Notes: a model not told the origin generated them from the sequence alone. Shown: positions 33,721-45,773, numbered from the stretch's first letter. The stretch: DNA of 64,000 nucleotides from Utricularia gibba (GCA_002189035.1 CM007990.1:5642001-5706000), one strand, 5' to 3'. A program made the numbers and translations.

Positions 33721-35404
33721 TTACAAAGACACAGATACCGCGAACTTGCCCAGGAATACGATAGCTACAGCGATGGGGAAGTACGTGAAGCTGCTGACTG
33801 AAGAGCACGCGGCGGAGGAGGAGGAGGAGCCGGAGATGCTCCCTGCAGGTGCACCCACCGGTGGGAATCCGATGGAATTCGACGAGGGTACCACTGAGCT
33901 CGGGTTTGTCTTAGTTGATGGGAAGCCACCTGGTTCGGATACTGGAGATGGCGCTGGAGAAAATTCTGTGTCTGGGAGTGTTGTGGGTGGAGCGATGAGT
34001 TGAGGAAATTGCTGCGCTCCTGCAAATAACTCATCAAAGTAGTGTTACAGAGAAGAACTATGTAGCAGAAGAAGCAAGCCATCTGGATAAACTGATCACC
34101 TGGGCATCGAGGTTGAAGGGAGGCTGAGAGCCTGTGGAAGAAAACAAGCAACAATGGGATTAAAAAGAAGGTGATCCATAGTCAACTTTTGTGGAGAATG
34201 AGTTGGATGAAATACGTAGTAGCAATAGTTCCATTGACAAAACCGCTGTAATTGCAAGAAGTCACATTGCATCCGCCGCTTGTTTGCTGTATGGTTTTGT
34301 TCCCTACCATGAGGTTGCTATTTCGACATTGCATACTCGAACAAGAGACTGCCAGTGCAGCAGGCATGCAATACAAGCTGCAGATGCCATTCCAAAAACC
34401 ATGGTAAGAGATGCGAAACACTGGTTCACTCGAAAACCTTTTTTACTTGCAAATTCTAGTGAACACTGGATCAGTTATGACAACACCCAGAACGCATAGG
34501 TATGTGGGTAACAGCGTACTTACTTCCGGCTGGCTGGTCCGCAGCTGCACTGCAGACAATGGCTTGCAGTGATGGCAAAGCTCCCATTAGGAACAACTAG
34601 TCCATAATCCGCTGAAGTTGGTAGGAAATTCGATGCGCAAGCTGAAAAAAAGAACAGCATTTGTGTTGTGAACCAGTGAGATCGTGAAGAAATATACTAT
34701 GCAACACAAGATGAATCGGTGATATTTGGCCTACCGGACAGGGGGATGGAGAGAATATCTTCTTCCTCAATCTCGACGCTACCCAGAGAGTTAACATTCA
34801 TCAGATCACTCACAGTAGTAGCATACCTACCAGCAATGGCGGCCAACGTGTCAACATTTCTCACAACATATGACAAGTAAACCGCCGGCAAATTGTTGTC
34901 GCTGTTGTTAAAACAAGTACAGTGCAACGGAATGTTGAGTTGGGTGGCAACAGGGATAACAGAAGGATCCGAGAGCTGAGCCCTAGGGTTAGCTTCTTTA
35001 ATCTGGTCGGCTGACACAAGGCCGCCGTACACGGCGGAGGAAATCGAGACTAGGGTATCGGAGGGGCGGGTTTTGTAAGTAACGGAGCTGGATTTACGGA
35101 TTCCGTCGACGCAAGAACAGGAAATGGGGATCTTGACGAAGAGCTGGGAAGGGAGGATGTGGTTCTCAACGTCAGGGTAAGAAATGTCGATTCCGTTCGC
35201 AAGGAGGAGAGAAATGGGGTCAACCGAGAAAAGGGCCGCGACTTCGGACACTTTCAGGTCAGTGTAAAGCGTATATCCGACGAGGGCGGAGCAGGCTCCG
35301 GAGTTGGAGCAGGGTTCAATGGTGGACTTGGTGGCTGCCCGTTGGAAGAGCACGGTGACAGAAACGACGAGAATGAGAACGGAAAGCCGCTGCCACAGTG
35401 CCAT
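33721..35404 (-). CDS. LYM1: LysM domain GPI-anchored protein, LYM1-type
   Basis: Cell-surface LysM protein that in relatives binds peptidoglycan or chitin fragments with CERK1-type kinases in immunity. Five exons (34735-35404, 34524-34641, 34216-34377, 34100-34131, 33721-34019) join in frame to give 426 aa. It starts at ATG 35404 with a signal peptide (LSVLILVVSVTVLFQ). The domain order is CSNSGACSALVGYTLYTDLK, a first LysM (VSEVAALFSVD..ILLANG-like), CSCVDGIRKSS and a second LysM (SYVVRNVDTLAAIAGRYATT). Then come Cys-rich repeats (HCLQCSCGPASR; CSSMQCRNSNLM; GGCNVTSC) and SASLQPRCPG. The end is Pro/Ser-rich with a final hydrophobic helix (FTYFPIAVAIVFLGKF), the expected GPI-anchor signal. 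The exon of only 32 bases before the last is needed to keep the frame. Confidence 0.92.
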
Positions 35405-35866
35405 CTCCGACGAAGAGAAGAGAGTAAAGACAAGAGCTTGGAAAGTTGGCTCGTCAGAAGAAAGGCAGAGAGTGAGGAGGACCCGCCAGCAGGCGAGGAT
35501 TGGTGAGGGGCAAAAAGGCAAAGAGACGTTTGAACATAAATCTGAATTTATTTTATTTACACACCTGGTCCCCAGTCTTGTGCCTAAACCCAAACCAGTT
35601 AATGCACTTTCACATTTACCGTTTTCCTCAAACATTTCATACATCAAATCATTCTGCTACTTTGCTAAATCTCACCTTTTCCTTTTCAAAAATATGCACA
35701 AAGATTCCAAGGGAAAAAATCTCCCCTTGGAGAATGATGTTCAAGATGAGTTATTGACAGGGGGTGGGGGGGCCTGCAGACTGATCATGAAAGAATCAGT
35801 GATGGTGTGAGAAGAGCAGAACAGAAAAAATTTAGCTTCAGCAGGTTTGTTCTTTGATGATGATGA
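35405..35866. other. promoter of LYM1 and 3' flank of CAO
   Basis: Both neighbours are on the minus strand. This gap holds the LYM1 promoter and leader and the end of the CAO 3' UTR. No gene seen. Confidence 0.55.
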
Positions 35867-38253
35867 TTAGTTGAATTCTTCTTGCTCCATTGAATCTCTC
35901 CATAGCCTATATCTTACACCAAGCTTATCATAAGTTACTGGTAAGTTCCACACGTTTGCGCCGTTGATCATCCTCTCCTGTTGCCCAGAACAAGCCTGAG
36001 ATCCTCGTTCAAGACCTGTTACATGGAAGCAGCAGATAAGGTCAGATCTGGTAAATGGTTTGATTGAATGCTGGTTTTGCTTTGTTTGTTGTTACCTGTT
36101 CTGCAAAGTGTCTCCACAGATTCTGCATGAAGGGGATGTGTTTCAATATCGGGGCAAAATCAAGGGACATTCTGTAGAGCAGCCTTGTTTTCTTTCTTGA
36201 TGAAGGTAAGCAGACATGAAGCTGATGAAGATGCGTGGAGCATTCTCTTGTGCTTTGACCTTGAAGCTTTCCAGGCTTCGAGATTCCGATGGTTGAAATT
36301 ACAGCACATGGTGGCCGAAACTCCATGTCTATGGGGTATGGATCCCAGTACCCTTCTAGCTTGGCTGCTGGCGTAAAAAATTTAACCAAGCTGAGAATGC
36401 AAAAAAAAAAAGACCAGAAGAAATTAGCACTGAGTTATGCTGTTTCAATGAAGCGAACACATAGTAACAGTTGAGCAACTTTCCAACCTTGGAACAGGCC
36501 ATCCCTTGGCAAAAGTGGATGTATGTGTGAAGGGAGCATGTGCAAGATCTAAAAGGTTGTCGAGGAGCAATCCGTACTCAACAGGAAGTTCCATCACAAT
36601 CTGAGAAATTGGGATAAATGTAAAATTTTGTGTAACCTCTTTGAATACAGGTTTAACTAGATGACACAAATTTATCAATAAGATTACTTACCTCAGCATG
36701 TACTTGAAAACCTGGAGGTGGTAGTAAAGAAGGAATGGATGGTGTAGGAGGAGTATCTCCAGGCCAAATCCAGATGAAGCCTTCTTGCTCAAGGCAGGGG
36801 ATTGATCTGATCCTCACATCAAGGAATCTAGTTGATGGCATTTTCTGGCATTTCCCATCAGTTGAGTACTCCCATCCTGCGTAAACCAACATTAGGGGAA
36901 GGAACATCTTTGTAAATCTCATGAGATTCCAGAATCTAACCATGGTAGGGACATTGGATTTGGCCATCCTTGACAGATCCAAGAGAAAGTGGGCAAGCAC
37001 GATGAGCACAAGTATCCTGTACGCAGCCAGGTTTCCCATCTTTACCACGGAATAAAACCCAAGGTTCCTCGAAGCACTCTATTGGGACCTGAACAAATGA
37101 ACATAATAAACACCTAAAGAGGAGCTGAAATGCCGCAAGGGGATAGCCATACTTACCATGGTGTCATCTTTGAGGTCTGAAGAGAATGTGACCGGATACC
37201 AGAAATTCTTTATCCTGGGATTGTATGGCTTGATGGCACCCGAAACGTTGAGGTTTCTCCTAGAGTTGCCACTCTTCCTAGAAGAGATAGATTCTTTTGA
37301 AGTGCTTGGAGAAGGGATTGCTGCATCAGATTCGGTGTTCCTTTCTTGCAGTATCTTATCATTCACCAATGTCTCCATGTAAGCTAGCCTGTCCAAGGCC
37401 GTGGAAACTCTTACTTCTGAAATGTGCACCTGCATATTTTTGGGAAACCAACTAGTTCAGATCAGGATCTAACAGCAAAATAAACAATCATGGAACTCAA
37501 AACGAAATGAAATGCTACTAGAACAAACCAAGTCTTAATAAATCCCTAAACAATTCTTTCAATGTGGGATGTATCGAAAAGCACCCTGTACAATGGGGTC
37601 CAACTTCTTCAAAATCACAAACTGTATACGTAAGAGTGAACTACCTGATTGTGAGCTTGAGCTAGTTCTCCTTGTAACTCTGCAAGTTCCCTTTTAAGAG
37701 TTCCAATGGATTTGAACTCACGAGCTAGTGGATTCAACACATCCACCACCTAAAGAGAAATAAACTCGAGCAATTATTCTCAGAATGAAAATGCAACAAC
37801 CCACAAAAGGATTTAAAAGTGAACAAAGAGACCAAATCACCTTGTCGTGAAGAAGCATGATCATGAGAACATCTTGACGAGCTTTCCAATCACAGTACTC
37901 CAAATCCAACCGAGCCACCGCCAACGCTTGATCAATAGACGAGATCTTTGATTTATCCTGAGGGATTTTTGACCGTGGATCTTCCACTTCAAAAAGAGTT
38001 GTCCATGGATATTTTCTTCCCTCGGAAGCTCCTCCTTGCTCAATCAAAGCAACCACTTTGAATCTCAAACCACTTTTTGCTTCCTGTCTCAAAACAACAA
38101 CAACAAAATTATACGAAGAGCAACAAAAAAGAAAACAGCGAATAAACACCAAGATTCTTGAAAAACAACAAGTACCCGTCTCTTGAAAAGCTTAGACGAA
38201 CGAGTAAAAGAGATCGGCAGCGTAAGTGCAGCAGCAGTGGCAATGGCGGACAT
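35867..38253 (-). CDS. CAO: chlorophyllide a oxygenase, chloroplastic; C-terminal frame broken once
   Basis: Rieske mono-oxygenase of the chloroplast that converts chlorophyllide a to b. The start [16 protein letters not shown] is a Ser/Thr-rich transit peptide. The regulatory A domain contains [10 protein letters not shown] (residues 96-105), at the place of the degradation signal described in Arabidopsis. A coiled B region follows. The Rieske site is CAHRACP...CPYHGW, and the iron site is [13 protein letters not shown]. First exons are 38176-38253, 37841-38083, 37645-37750 and 37157-37429. In the last exon the frame reads [11 protein letters not shown] and then stops at 35968. One base more at the GGG run (35984-35986, minus strand) would continue into about 41 family-typical residues ([25 protein letters not shown]) up to TAA at 35867. 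The conserved tail in the next frame argues for a sequence error over a real truncation. Confidence 0.92.
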
Positions 38254-38869
38254 GGTAGGATAGATATTTTCGGGTCCGCCCGGATAAAAAGACGGGTTGA
38301 CGGGGAGCTACAAGAGAGAGCAGAGCAGAAAATCAGTGAAATTAGACAATTTTGGTGATAAGAGGCTGGAGCTTGCGCTATCTCGGCTGACCTCCCACAC
38401 ATTGCCACGTGGAACATGTTGCAGATTGCTTCATTTCCCACGTGGCTGCCTCCTCCTCCACAATATTTGTCCCACAGTTTCTAAATCAGCAGCACCCCTA
38501 GTTTTTTGTTTACTTGTTGAATAATTAATTCCAAAATTCTAAAAAAAAACACTTTCCATTATTATTGCAACCGAGCATGTTCAAATCTTACAAGCAATTC
38601 AATGAAGACAAAGATTGAACAAAACCCTAAATGAGTAGATCCTCTCTCATTTCCCCTGCCCTCTCCATTCCTGGTGTCCAGTCCATGTGAACAAGTTCAA
38701 ATATGAGCACACTGAGCTATCTACAAATGTTCTCATCAGATTTCAGAAACAAGTATCTGCAGAAATGGTACAGTGCACTATGATAAAAGGGATGATCCTT
38801 TGCAGTCAGCACAGCATCAAATCATATCCGTAGATGAATAAAAAAACAAGATCAAAATGTATTCTGATT
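38254..38869. other. CAO promoter and YIF1 3' flank
   Basis: Contains CACGTGG-type G-box cores (CCACGTGG at about 38405 and 38440), suitable for light-regulated CAO. No gene seen. Confidence 0.55.
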
Positions 38870-40026
38870 TCAGAAAAGCCAATGAAGACTTATGTTCCCC
38901 AGCCAGATGATCAGAGGAAACTGAGCAACGGCAATGATAAGTAGAAGATAATGGTGTCTGGTTGAGTCAAAACTCCTAGCTTCCGCAAAGAGAACTCGCT
39001 TCATTGTTTTCACCAGGAAAATTGCCATGCACAAGCATGCCCATGCCAGGAGGAAGTAGTAGGAATAGCCCCAAAACAGCTTCCCCAGGACGGCTAGAGA
39101 CAGCACAAAAAACGTGTAACCTGAATATGCTACAATGTCCAGTAAGGGAGCCTCCCCGCTGCCTAATGACATCAATGTCATCTTTAGTAAAGAAGCTTGG
39201 AAACACCAACCGAGAAGGCCCTTGAGAAATACCAAGTGCAAAACTTCTGGTCGGAACCTGGCATGGAACAGAACGGTATTTGCCAAGTCAACATGATAAT
39301 ACTATCCTCAAAACGAACAATATTTGATGGATCCAAAAAAGGAGTTTTTCCACGACAAACCGACTCACTTTCCATTAAAACCTAATGCCATGCCAGCTAT
39401 AAGGATGTAGGTTGCAAATGACATGAGTGGAATGTACAGATCCGGAGCATTTATATCATAAACAGGGGGCTTGTAAGAAAGCCTTCCACCAACAGGCTCA
39501 CTGATTCTGGTCCAGTGGCCCTGAAACGTAGTGGAAATGCAACGATCAAGACTTGAGTAAAAATGGAAAATGGTAACTATGAAACCAATCAAACCCTTAC
39601 CCTGTGAAAGAACGGAAAAAGAATAACCTTCAATTTGTTCCTGACATACTGATCATTGACTTGAAAATAATACTGAGGATTGGACAAGTATCTGGTTATC
39701 TGTTCCAAAAAATAAGACAGATTACACAAAAAATAAAAAACCCGAGCCAGGCATAAGTTTCAAGGTTATAGCTTCTTCACCACTAATCTACAATTTAGCA
39801 TTGAAAAACAATCATGAACTGGTAGCTTGCCTAAACTTAGAGGGAGGCTCCAGAAACAACTTACATTACTTTGAACATATTCAGAACTGGATCCAAATAT
39901 TTTCTCCCCATATGCACCCAGCCCACTTCGAACAAACCCGGAACTTGCACCAGAAAATGCGCTCGCAAAATGATTCGGTTGCAGATTAGGCGGCACCCCT
40001 GGGCGTTCTAAATGATTTTCATACAT
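38870..40026 (-). CDS. YIF1: YIF1 family membrane trafficking protein
   Basis: Multi-pass Golgi/ER protein of the Yif1/Hrf1 family, a partner of Yip1 and Rab GTPases in ER-to-Golgi vesicle transport. Four exons, 39865-40026, 39601-39699, 39369-39520 and 38870-39257, join in frame to give 266 aa. The cytosolic N-terminus contains [20 protein letters not shown] and YVQSN. Then come [39 protein letters not shown] and [20 protein letters not shown] at the first membrane helix. Further helices include [19 protein letters not shown] and the last, [17 protein letters not shown]. It is divergent from SWI3C across a shared promoter of about 0.9 kb. Confidence 0.93.
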
Positions 40027-40425
40027 TCTGCCCTAGATCAGAAAAAACTGAAAAAAAGAAATTTTAGTTCCCGAATTAAGCAAGGTAAGTCAAAATCCAA
40101 AACACAAAATTCAGCGACCAAAAACCCTACAACTATCCAGATGAACTACACGAACATAAGAGAAATCTAAACGAAGAAATAACCGTACGACTTACTTTCT
40201 CCGAAACAATAATGCAGACACCGACTACCAAACAGAATCCGCCCTGCGCTACAATTGCACAGAGATCCAACCCAGGTAAGTTGCTGAGCACAAATCGTGA
40301 GAATAATTTTCACCAAAATCAACAGAAAAAAAAAACCAGAAAGACGCCGATAACCGAACCGGGGACAGCCGGAGAACCTTCCGCCCGCGGTGGCGGTGAC
40401 GATAAATAGTCCCGGACAAAAATGA

Positions 40426-40479
40426 TGGGCTGGTGGGCATTTTGTTAATTCAGGCCCACAACGACAAAGCATGGGCCCA
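40426..40479. promoter_or_regulatory. cluster of TGGGCC/T (site II) elements
   Basis: TGGGCT at 40426, GGCCCA at 40453 and the palindrome TGGGCCCA at 40472 lie within 54 bases. Such elements (bound by TCP factors) are common in promoters of growth-related genes and work in either orientation, which fits the divergent pair. Confidence 0.55.
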
Positions 40480-40753
40480 GTCCACAACAATCTTCCCTTG
40501 AAACACCTGTATTCTAAAATTATTATTTTTGTATAATAAATTCAAACAAAAAAGAAAAGACAAGGCAAAATTTGAATTTTCAATTTACGGAAAATCACTG
40601 TAATTGAATTTTGAAATAAATTAATAATAATTTCCCAACCCCAAATTGGAGGCTGGCTGGCTCGCTCGCCCTCTCTGCTCCGTCGGTTTGTGGAGCGAGA
40701 GACTGAGTAGACTTGTAGAGGGAGAAAGCCTCCACGATTTTCTGGTGCTTCCC

Positions 40754-40776
40754 CATCTCTCTTTCTCTCTCTCTCA
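40754..40776 (+). repeat. CT microsatellite in SWI3C leader region
   Basis: Run of CT with one interruption (TCTCTCTTTCTCTCTCTCTC), about 150 bases before the SWI3C ATG. Confidence 0.7.
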
Positions 40777-40922
40777 CGCACTCAACGCACACACCGACCC
40801 AATTTCACAGACCGTAATCTCCACCTCGGCACTTCACCCAGACCCCACAAATCTCTCATTTCCTTAAACCTCAATACCCCATACCCGCCACAAAATCTCT
40901 ATTTGATTTTGCTTTCAGAAAA

Positions 40923-43900
40923 ATGCCAGCTTCCTCCGCAGGTTACTGCTTACTTCATACCCCTTTTTTCTGATTTTTGTGTTTTTGGTTCGAGATTGGT
41001 AATGGGTAGTGGTTTTCTTTTGTGGGTGCGTTCGGATTGATGAATTTGTCGTATTTGAGGACGATCTGGGGCAGGGGTTGTTGTGAATCCTGCCTCATTT
41101 ACCGTTTTGTAGAATTTTGTGTTTTGTTTTCATGCACTCCGTATGGATTTGATGGTTGAGAAGAAAATCTGTAGTTGTTTGCATACCATTGCCCCCTTGT
41201 GTTGTTTGTTTGGGAACTTGTGGACCCGCTTGTCATGTTTCACAATTAGGTTCCTGTATACTGATATTTAGCTCGTCCACTGTCAGCATCGCTGTCTGTG
41301 ACATAAATTTTACTTTTCCATGTGTTCCTCGTTGCAAGAATATCGAATAGAGCTGCGTGTCTTCTAGAATGCTAATTGCAGCGTAGATGATTTAGCTGAT
41401 TACCATTTTATGTTTATTGCTTGTGCTATGAAGAGATGAGGGCCAGGTGGAGGAAGCGGAAAAGGGATCAGCTGGCTCGTAAATCAAAACTTAAGGAACA
41501 AGAGACTGAGGAGGCACTTGAGGACAATGAGGATGATGATGATCCTGATCTTGATCCGCCACATAACAATCATGAAGGGAGGATGATCCACGGAATCACA
41601 ACATGCACAAGATAGGTCAACTAAAAGCAGAGAAAGAGGGTGAAAAGGTTAATGGAGGATCCAAAATTTGTGAGTTTCCTGTTGCTATTCGGAGGGAGGT
41701 AACTAGACACCACTCTTCAGTGCTTCAAATAGTGGAAGCTGAGAGGGCTGCACACTATGGTAATAGCAGGAGCATCGGGCAGAATGGATTGCCAGTATTA
41801 GAGAATATCTCTTTTGGCCAACTCCAGGCACTTTCTGTTGTGCCTCGTGACAGTCCTGGACTTATAGCCATTTCTGCTGATGAGACTAGCGGGATAGGTT
41901 CATATGTGATAGGACCACCGAGGATAATTGCTGGGCGTGGATTCACTAAAAAACTGGGAAGTGCTGGCCGTGTTCATGTCATGCCCGTGCATTCAGGTTG
42001 CTTCATCTTTGTCCTCAAACTTTTGCAACCACATCCTTACTTTCTCAAGGTTCATTTCTTTAACTAGGTGAATAAAATGCACATGTTATGGTTATGGCAA
42101 GTGGAATGGCAACATGAGTGTGCAGGTTAACTTGTCATGCTAAAGATCGTAGTTTTTACATGGAACCGTTAGAGCAACCTTATGTTAATTAAAAATCCCA
42201 TATGTGTAATATATCACTCTTATCAACATAATTTCAAAGTACGAATCCCTGTGTGCATTGATATATCCTAGAACTGTATTTCAGTTACCTGGCAGTGATA
42301 AAAAAGTAGTTGTTGAATCTGAATTCCATAGTTCAATCAGATTTGGTTTCCTTTATTTCTCATTTTGCTTATGTGGTTTTGACTTCTGCCTGATTTTTTT
42401 CCAAAACCAAAAAATAATGAGCAGAGTGGTTCTCACCAAATTCGGTGCATAGATTGGAACGACAAGTTGTACCACATGTTTTCTTAGGGAGTTCAAATGA
42501 CCACACTCCTGAAAAGTACATGGAGTGTCGAAATTTCATTGTGGCAAAGTACATGGAGAATCCAGAGAAGCATTTTTCGGTTGCTGATTGCCAGGGGCTA
42601 GTGGATGGTTTTGATTATGATGATCTAACTCGAATAGTGCGATTTCTAGACCATTGGGGAATTATTAACTATTGTGCTAGCAGCCCTAAGGAGGAGGTCA
42701 TGAAGGATGGAACCTACATTTCCGAGGATTTAAATGGTGAACTTCATGTCCCATCAGCGGCGTTGAAATCCATAGATAGCTTAATCAAGTTTGACAAGCC
42801 AAAATGTAAGCTCAAGCCAGGCGATGTTTATCCTGAACTTACACGCCATGATGAGGATATTGACATTGACAACACTATTAGGGAGCATTTATCTGACCAT
42901 CTATGCAGCTGTTGTTCTAAATCTATTCCAACCCTGTATTATCAATCTCAGAGAGAGGTAATTGTGGATTTCAAGTTCTATCCTTATTTTCCCACCTTTT
43001 ACCTTTTGAAGGTTTATTTGAATTTCATTTTAACTTGCTTCTGTAATACTTGTGGCAGGTTGATGTTCGTTTGTGTTCCGATTGTTTTCATGAAGGAAAA
43101 TTTGTTGTTGGTCATTCTAGCCTCGATTTCGTGAAGGAAAACTCCATTCGAGATTATGTAGATACAGATGGGGATAATTGGAGTGACCAGGAGACATTAT
43201 TGCTCCTCGAAGGGATGCAACTATACAATGAAAATTGGAGCAAAATTGCAGAGCACGTTGGCTCGAAGTCAAAAGCACAATGCATCCTTCATTTTGTCCG
43301 GATTCCCCTAGAATGCATTCCATTGAATGATATTGACACACCATGCACATCTGGTTCAGTGAGCCACGAAATGGACAGAAGATCTGAATTAGAAAATGGT
43401 TGACATTGTTGTGTTTACTTGTTTTCGCTATGTTTCAATTAAGTTCAATAATTTTAGTTTTACGCTGTGTCTATGACGCAGATTTCAGCTGGTATGGTGA
43501 GGACAATGAAAGCGGCTTTCCTTTCCTAAATTCTGAAAATCCAGTTATGCATCTGGTATTGTTTCCAGAACTCACCTTTTCTTTTGGAACAAAATTAAAG
43601 TTATATCTCCTTGTTGTCCCCTCTCTCATCCCATTTTTAGCTGGATACACTTTATTTTCCTGTAATCCTGTTCTTGTTCCATTTAAAAGCTCCCAGGCTG
43701 TTTTTTTTTTTTTTCATTTCTGATGTTCTGGTTTTTAACATTTATGTCCATACAGTAATGAACTCCGGTGTTGACAGGTAGCTTTTCTCTCATCTGCTCT
43801 GGGTCCTAGAGTGGCTGCTGCATGTGCACATGCATCATTGGCTTCATTATCCAAAGATTGTGGAAGGGAGGAGAGTCCTGTAGGGGAGATGAATTCTATG

Positions 43901-44895
43901 AACAAAGGTACATTGTTCTGTTTTCTAGATATTGTTTGACTTTCTTTAACTTTTCTCATGATAATACTTATCGCTCGTGCTAGGACCTTGGAGCCAAGGT
44001 GAGGCTAATGGCCTCTCTCTAACACCTGAAAAAGTGAGGGCAGCAGCTAAAGATGGCCTTGCTGCTGCTGCAATGAAGGCAAAACTTTTTGCAGATCACG
44101 AGGAACGTGAGATCCAGCGATTATCTGCTAATATTGTAAATAATCAGGTATTAAACATGTTGTTTTCTTGCTTTACAGCCTTGAAAGAAGTTGCTTCTAA
44201 CTGAAACATTGAAAATCTGTTATTTTACGCATCTCTACCAACCTAAACTCTTTTACAGCGCCAATGCAGCATTTGCGTAGTCTGTACTTCGCACCTCTTC
44301 AAGCTTTTCTTTCCTTTTATTTTCATATCCTTCTAATTTATCCATGCGTTATCCTAGGACTTGGTTCAGATGACTTTGTTTTGATGCTCATGCCTTTTCC
44401 CTGATGTTTCAGTTGAAGAGATTAGAACTGAAGCTGAAGCAGTTTGCAGAGGTTGAGACCTTGCTCATGAGAGAATGCGAGCAGATGGAAAGGACAAGGC
44501 AGAGGATTGCTGCTGAGCGAGCTACCATGATGTCTTCACAGTTTGGATCTCCAGGAGCATCTAGATTAATGTCTCTCCCGGGAACCAGCAACCCCATCGC
44601 AAATAATACCATCGGAAACAGTAGGCAACAGCAACAACAACAGCAGCAGCAGCAGCAAATTCTTTCTTCTCAGCAGCACTTTGCTTCTGGTTATGACAAT
44701 AACCAGCCCATGTACCCTCACATGTCCCTGATGCAACAGCAACAGGGCTTATATGGTCTCGGTCCAAGACCACCCTTATCAGCTTTACGACCTTCTGCAA
44801 GTCCCGCCATGTTCACTCCGACTTCAAACATGCAGCCTCCTCTGGGTCCTTCCATGCTGAGACCCTTGTCAGGTTCGAAATCTGGTCTCGGTTAG
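40923..44895 (+). CDS. SWI3C: SWI/SNF complex subunit SWI3C, frame broken once in exon 2
   Basis: Core subunit of plant SWI/SNF chromatin-remodelling complexes, nuclear. Exons are 40923-40941, 41434-41996, 42425-42957, 43059-43398, 43482-43557, 43778-43908, 43983-44147 approximately and 44414-44895. The basic N-terminus RARWRKRKRDQLARK is followed by an acidic stretch, then EFPVAIRREV and the SWIRM domain (HSEWFSPNSVHRLERQVVPH, FLDHWGIINYC). Next are the zinc-binding CSCCSKS and CSDCFHEGKFV, the SANT domain (NWSDQETLLLLEGMQLYNEN), SALGPRVAAACAHASLASLS and a C-terminal helix plus an 11-Gln tract. In exon 2 the frame that reads PPHNNHEG stops at 41615, while the conserved frame resumes as DDPRNHNMHKIG. 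One extra G in the GGG run at 41577-41579 would join them. No splice sites bridge the break, so I treat it as a likely sequence error. Confidence 0.92.
44626..44658 (+). repeat. CAG/CAA repeat encoding 11 glutamines
   Basis: Eleven consecutive Gln codons (CAG mixed with CAA) lie in the last exon of SWI3C. Further Gln runs follow nearby (MQQQQGL). Confidence 0.9.
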
Positions 44896-45622
44896 TATGT
44901 TTGAATTCCTTTGTTTTGAGTGTGTGGAAGGAGCTGAGATTGAACGGAGTTGGTTGAGCGCCGGTCGGCTGTTTAGTTGTTTAGTGTCAAGATTTGGAAT
45001 AGGTGTGATGGTTAGATGAGAAAAAGGATATGGCGTTTCATGACTGCATTCTTGATATGTACAGATGACCAGAAGCCCCATGGCTCTCTTCTTGAGACTT
45101 GAACAAATGAAATTCATTGCATGCCTTGCCTTCATGTTTCTGTGTGCCCCCACATCCCATGCTTTGATCAAGGGGAAGAAGACGAGGACATGAACGTCAT
45201 TTCCCAAAGAAAAGGTCACGTGGGGCTATTCACTAGGGACCTAAATACCCATTCACCGGTTAAAACTTGTAGTTTTATAAAAATAAAGATATTTTTAAAT
45301 TTCTATTTTTTAGTATTTGATAATAGCATTATTTGTTTTTAATAGAGGAATCTATTTGAAATGGATCCTTAATATCAATTTAAAAAAAATGGATTAAATT
45401 AGGATTAAATTAATAAAATAAACCCTAAAAAGGCAAATCAACTTCCTATTTTTGGATAAAATGATTTTCTAGGAAAGAAAATCAAAATTTAACGGTGAAG
45501 AATCCGAAAGCCAGCTTCTTAGGACGGCATGGAGAGTCCACGTGTCAAAGAGGGATACAACGCGTCGGACTCTTCTTCTGCACAGTCCGAAGTCGGAACT
45601 TCTCCTTCGGCCTTCGACTGTC
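44896..45622. other. intergenic, AT-rich centre
   Basis: SWI3C 3' UTR, an AT-rich block at about 45270-45480, then the AAP promoter. No gene seen. Confidence 0.6.
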
Positions 45623-45630
45623 TATATATA
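45623..45630 (+). promoter_or_regulatory. TATA box of amino-acid permease gene
   Basis: TATATATA lies about 145 bases upstream of the ATG at 45774. Confidence 0.55.
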
Positions 45631-45773
45631 TCCAACACCCCACGCACTCTGTTACTTCTGAGACACGAACCGGGGAACTGGCTCTGCTTCCACCCCCGCT
45701 TCTTAGTTTGCTTCCGCCGCTTGCATTCATTTTCTCGTTGTCCGTCGCCATTAAATGCTCTGCTTCTTGAAAG

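Larger units (their letters stand above)
40027..40922. other. bidirectional promoter between YIF1 and SWI3C
   Basis: Divergent promoter with leaders for both genes. It holds three TGGGCC/T elements and a CT-rich tract close to the SWI3C leader. No gene seen. Confidence 0.6.

Noticed and set aside
33704-34003. Plus-strand frame of 99 codons rich in Glu and Gly
   Set aside because: It is the antisense shadow of the Pro/Ser-rich last exon of the LYM1-type gene, whose five exons join perfectly in frame.
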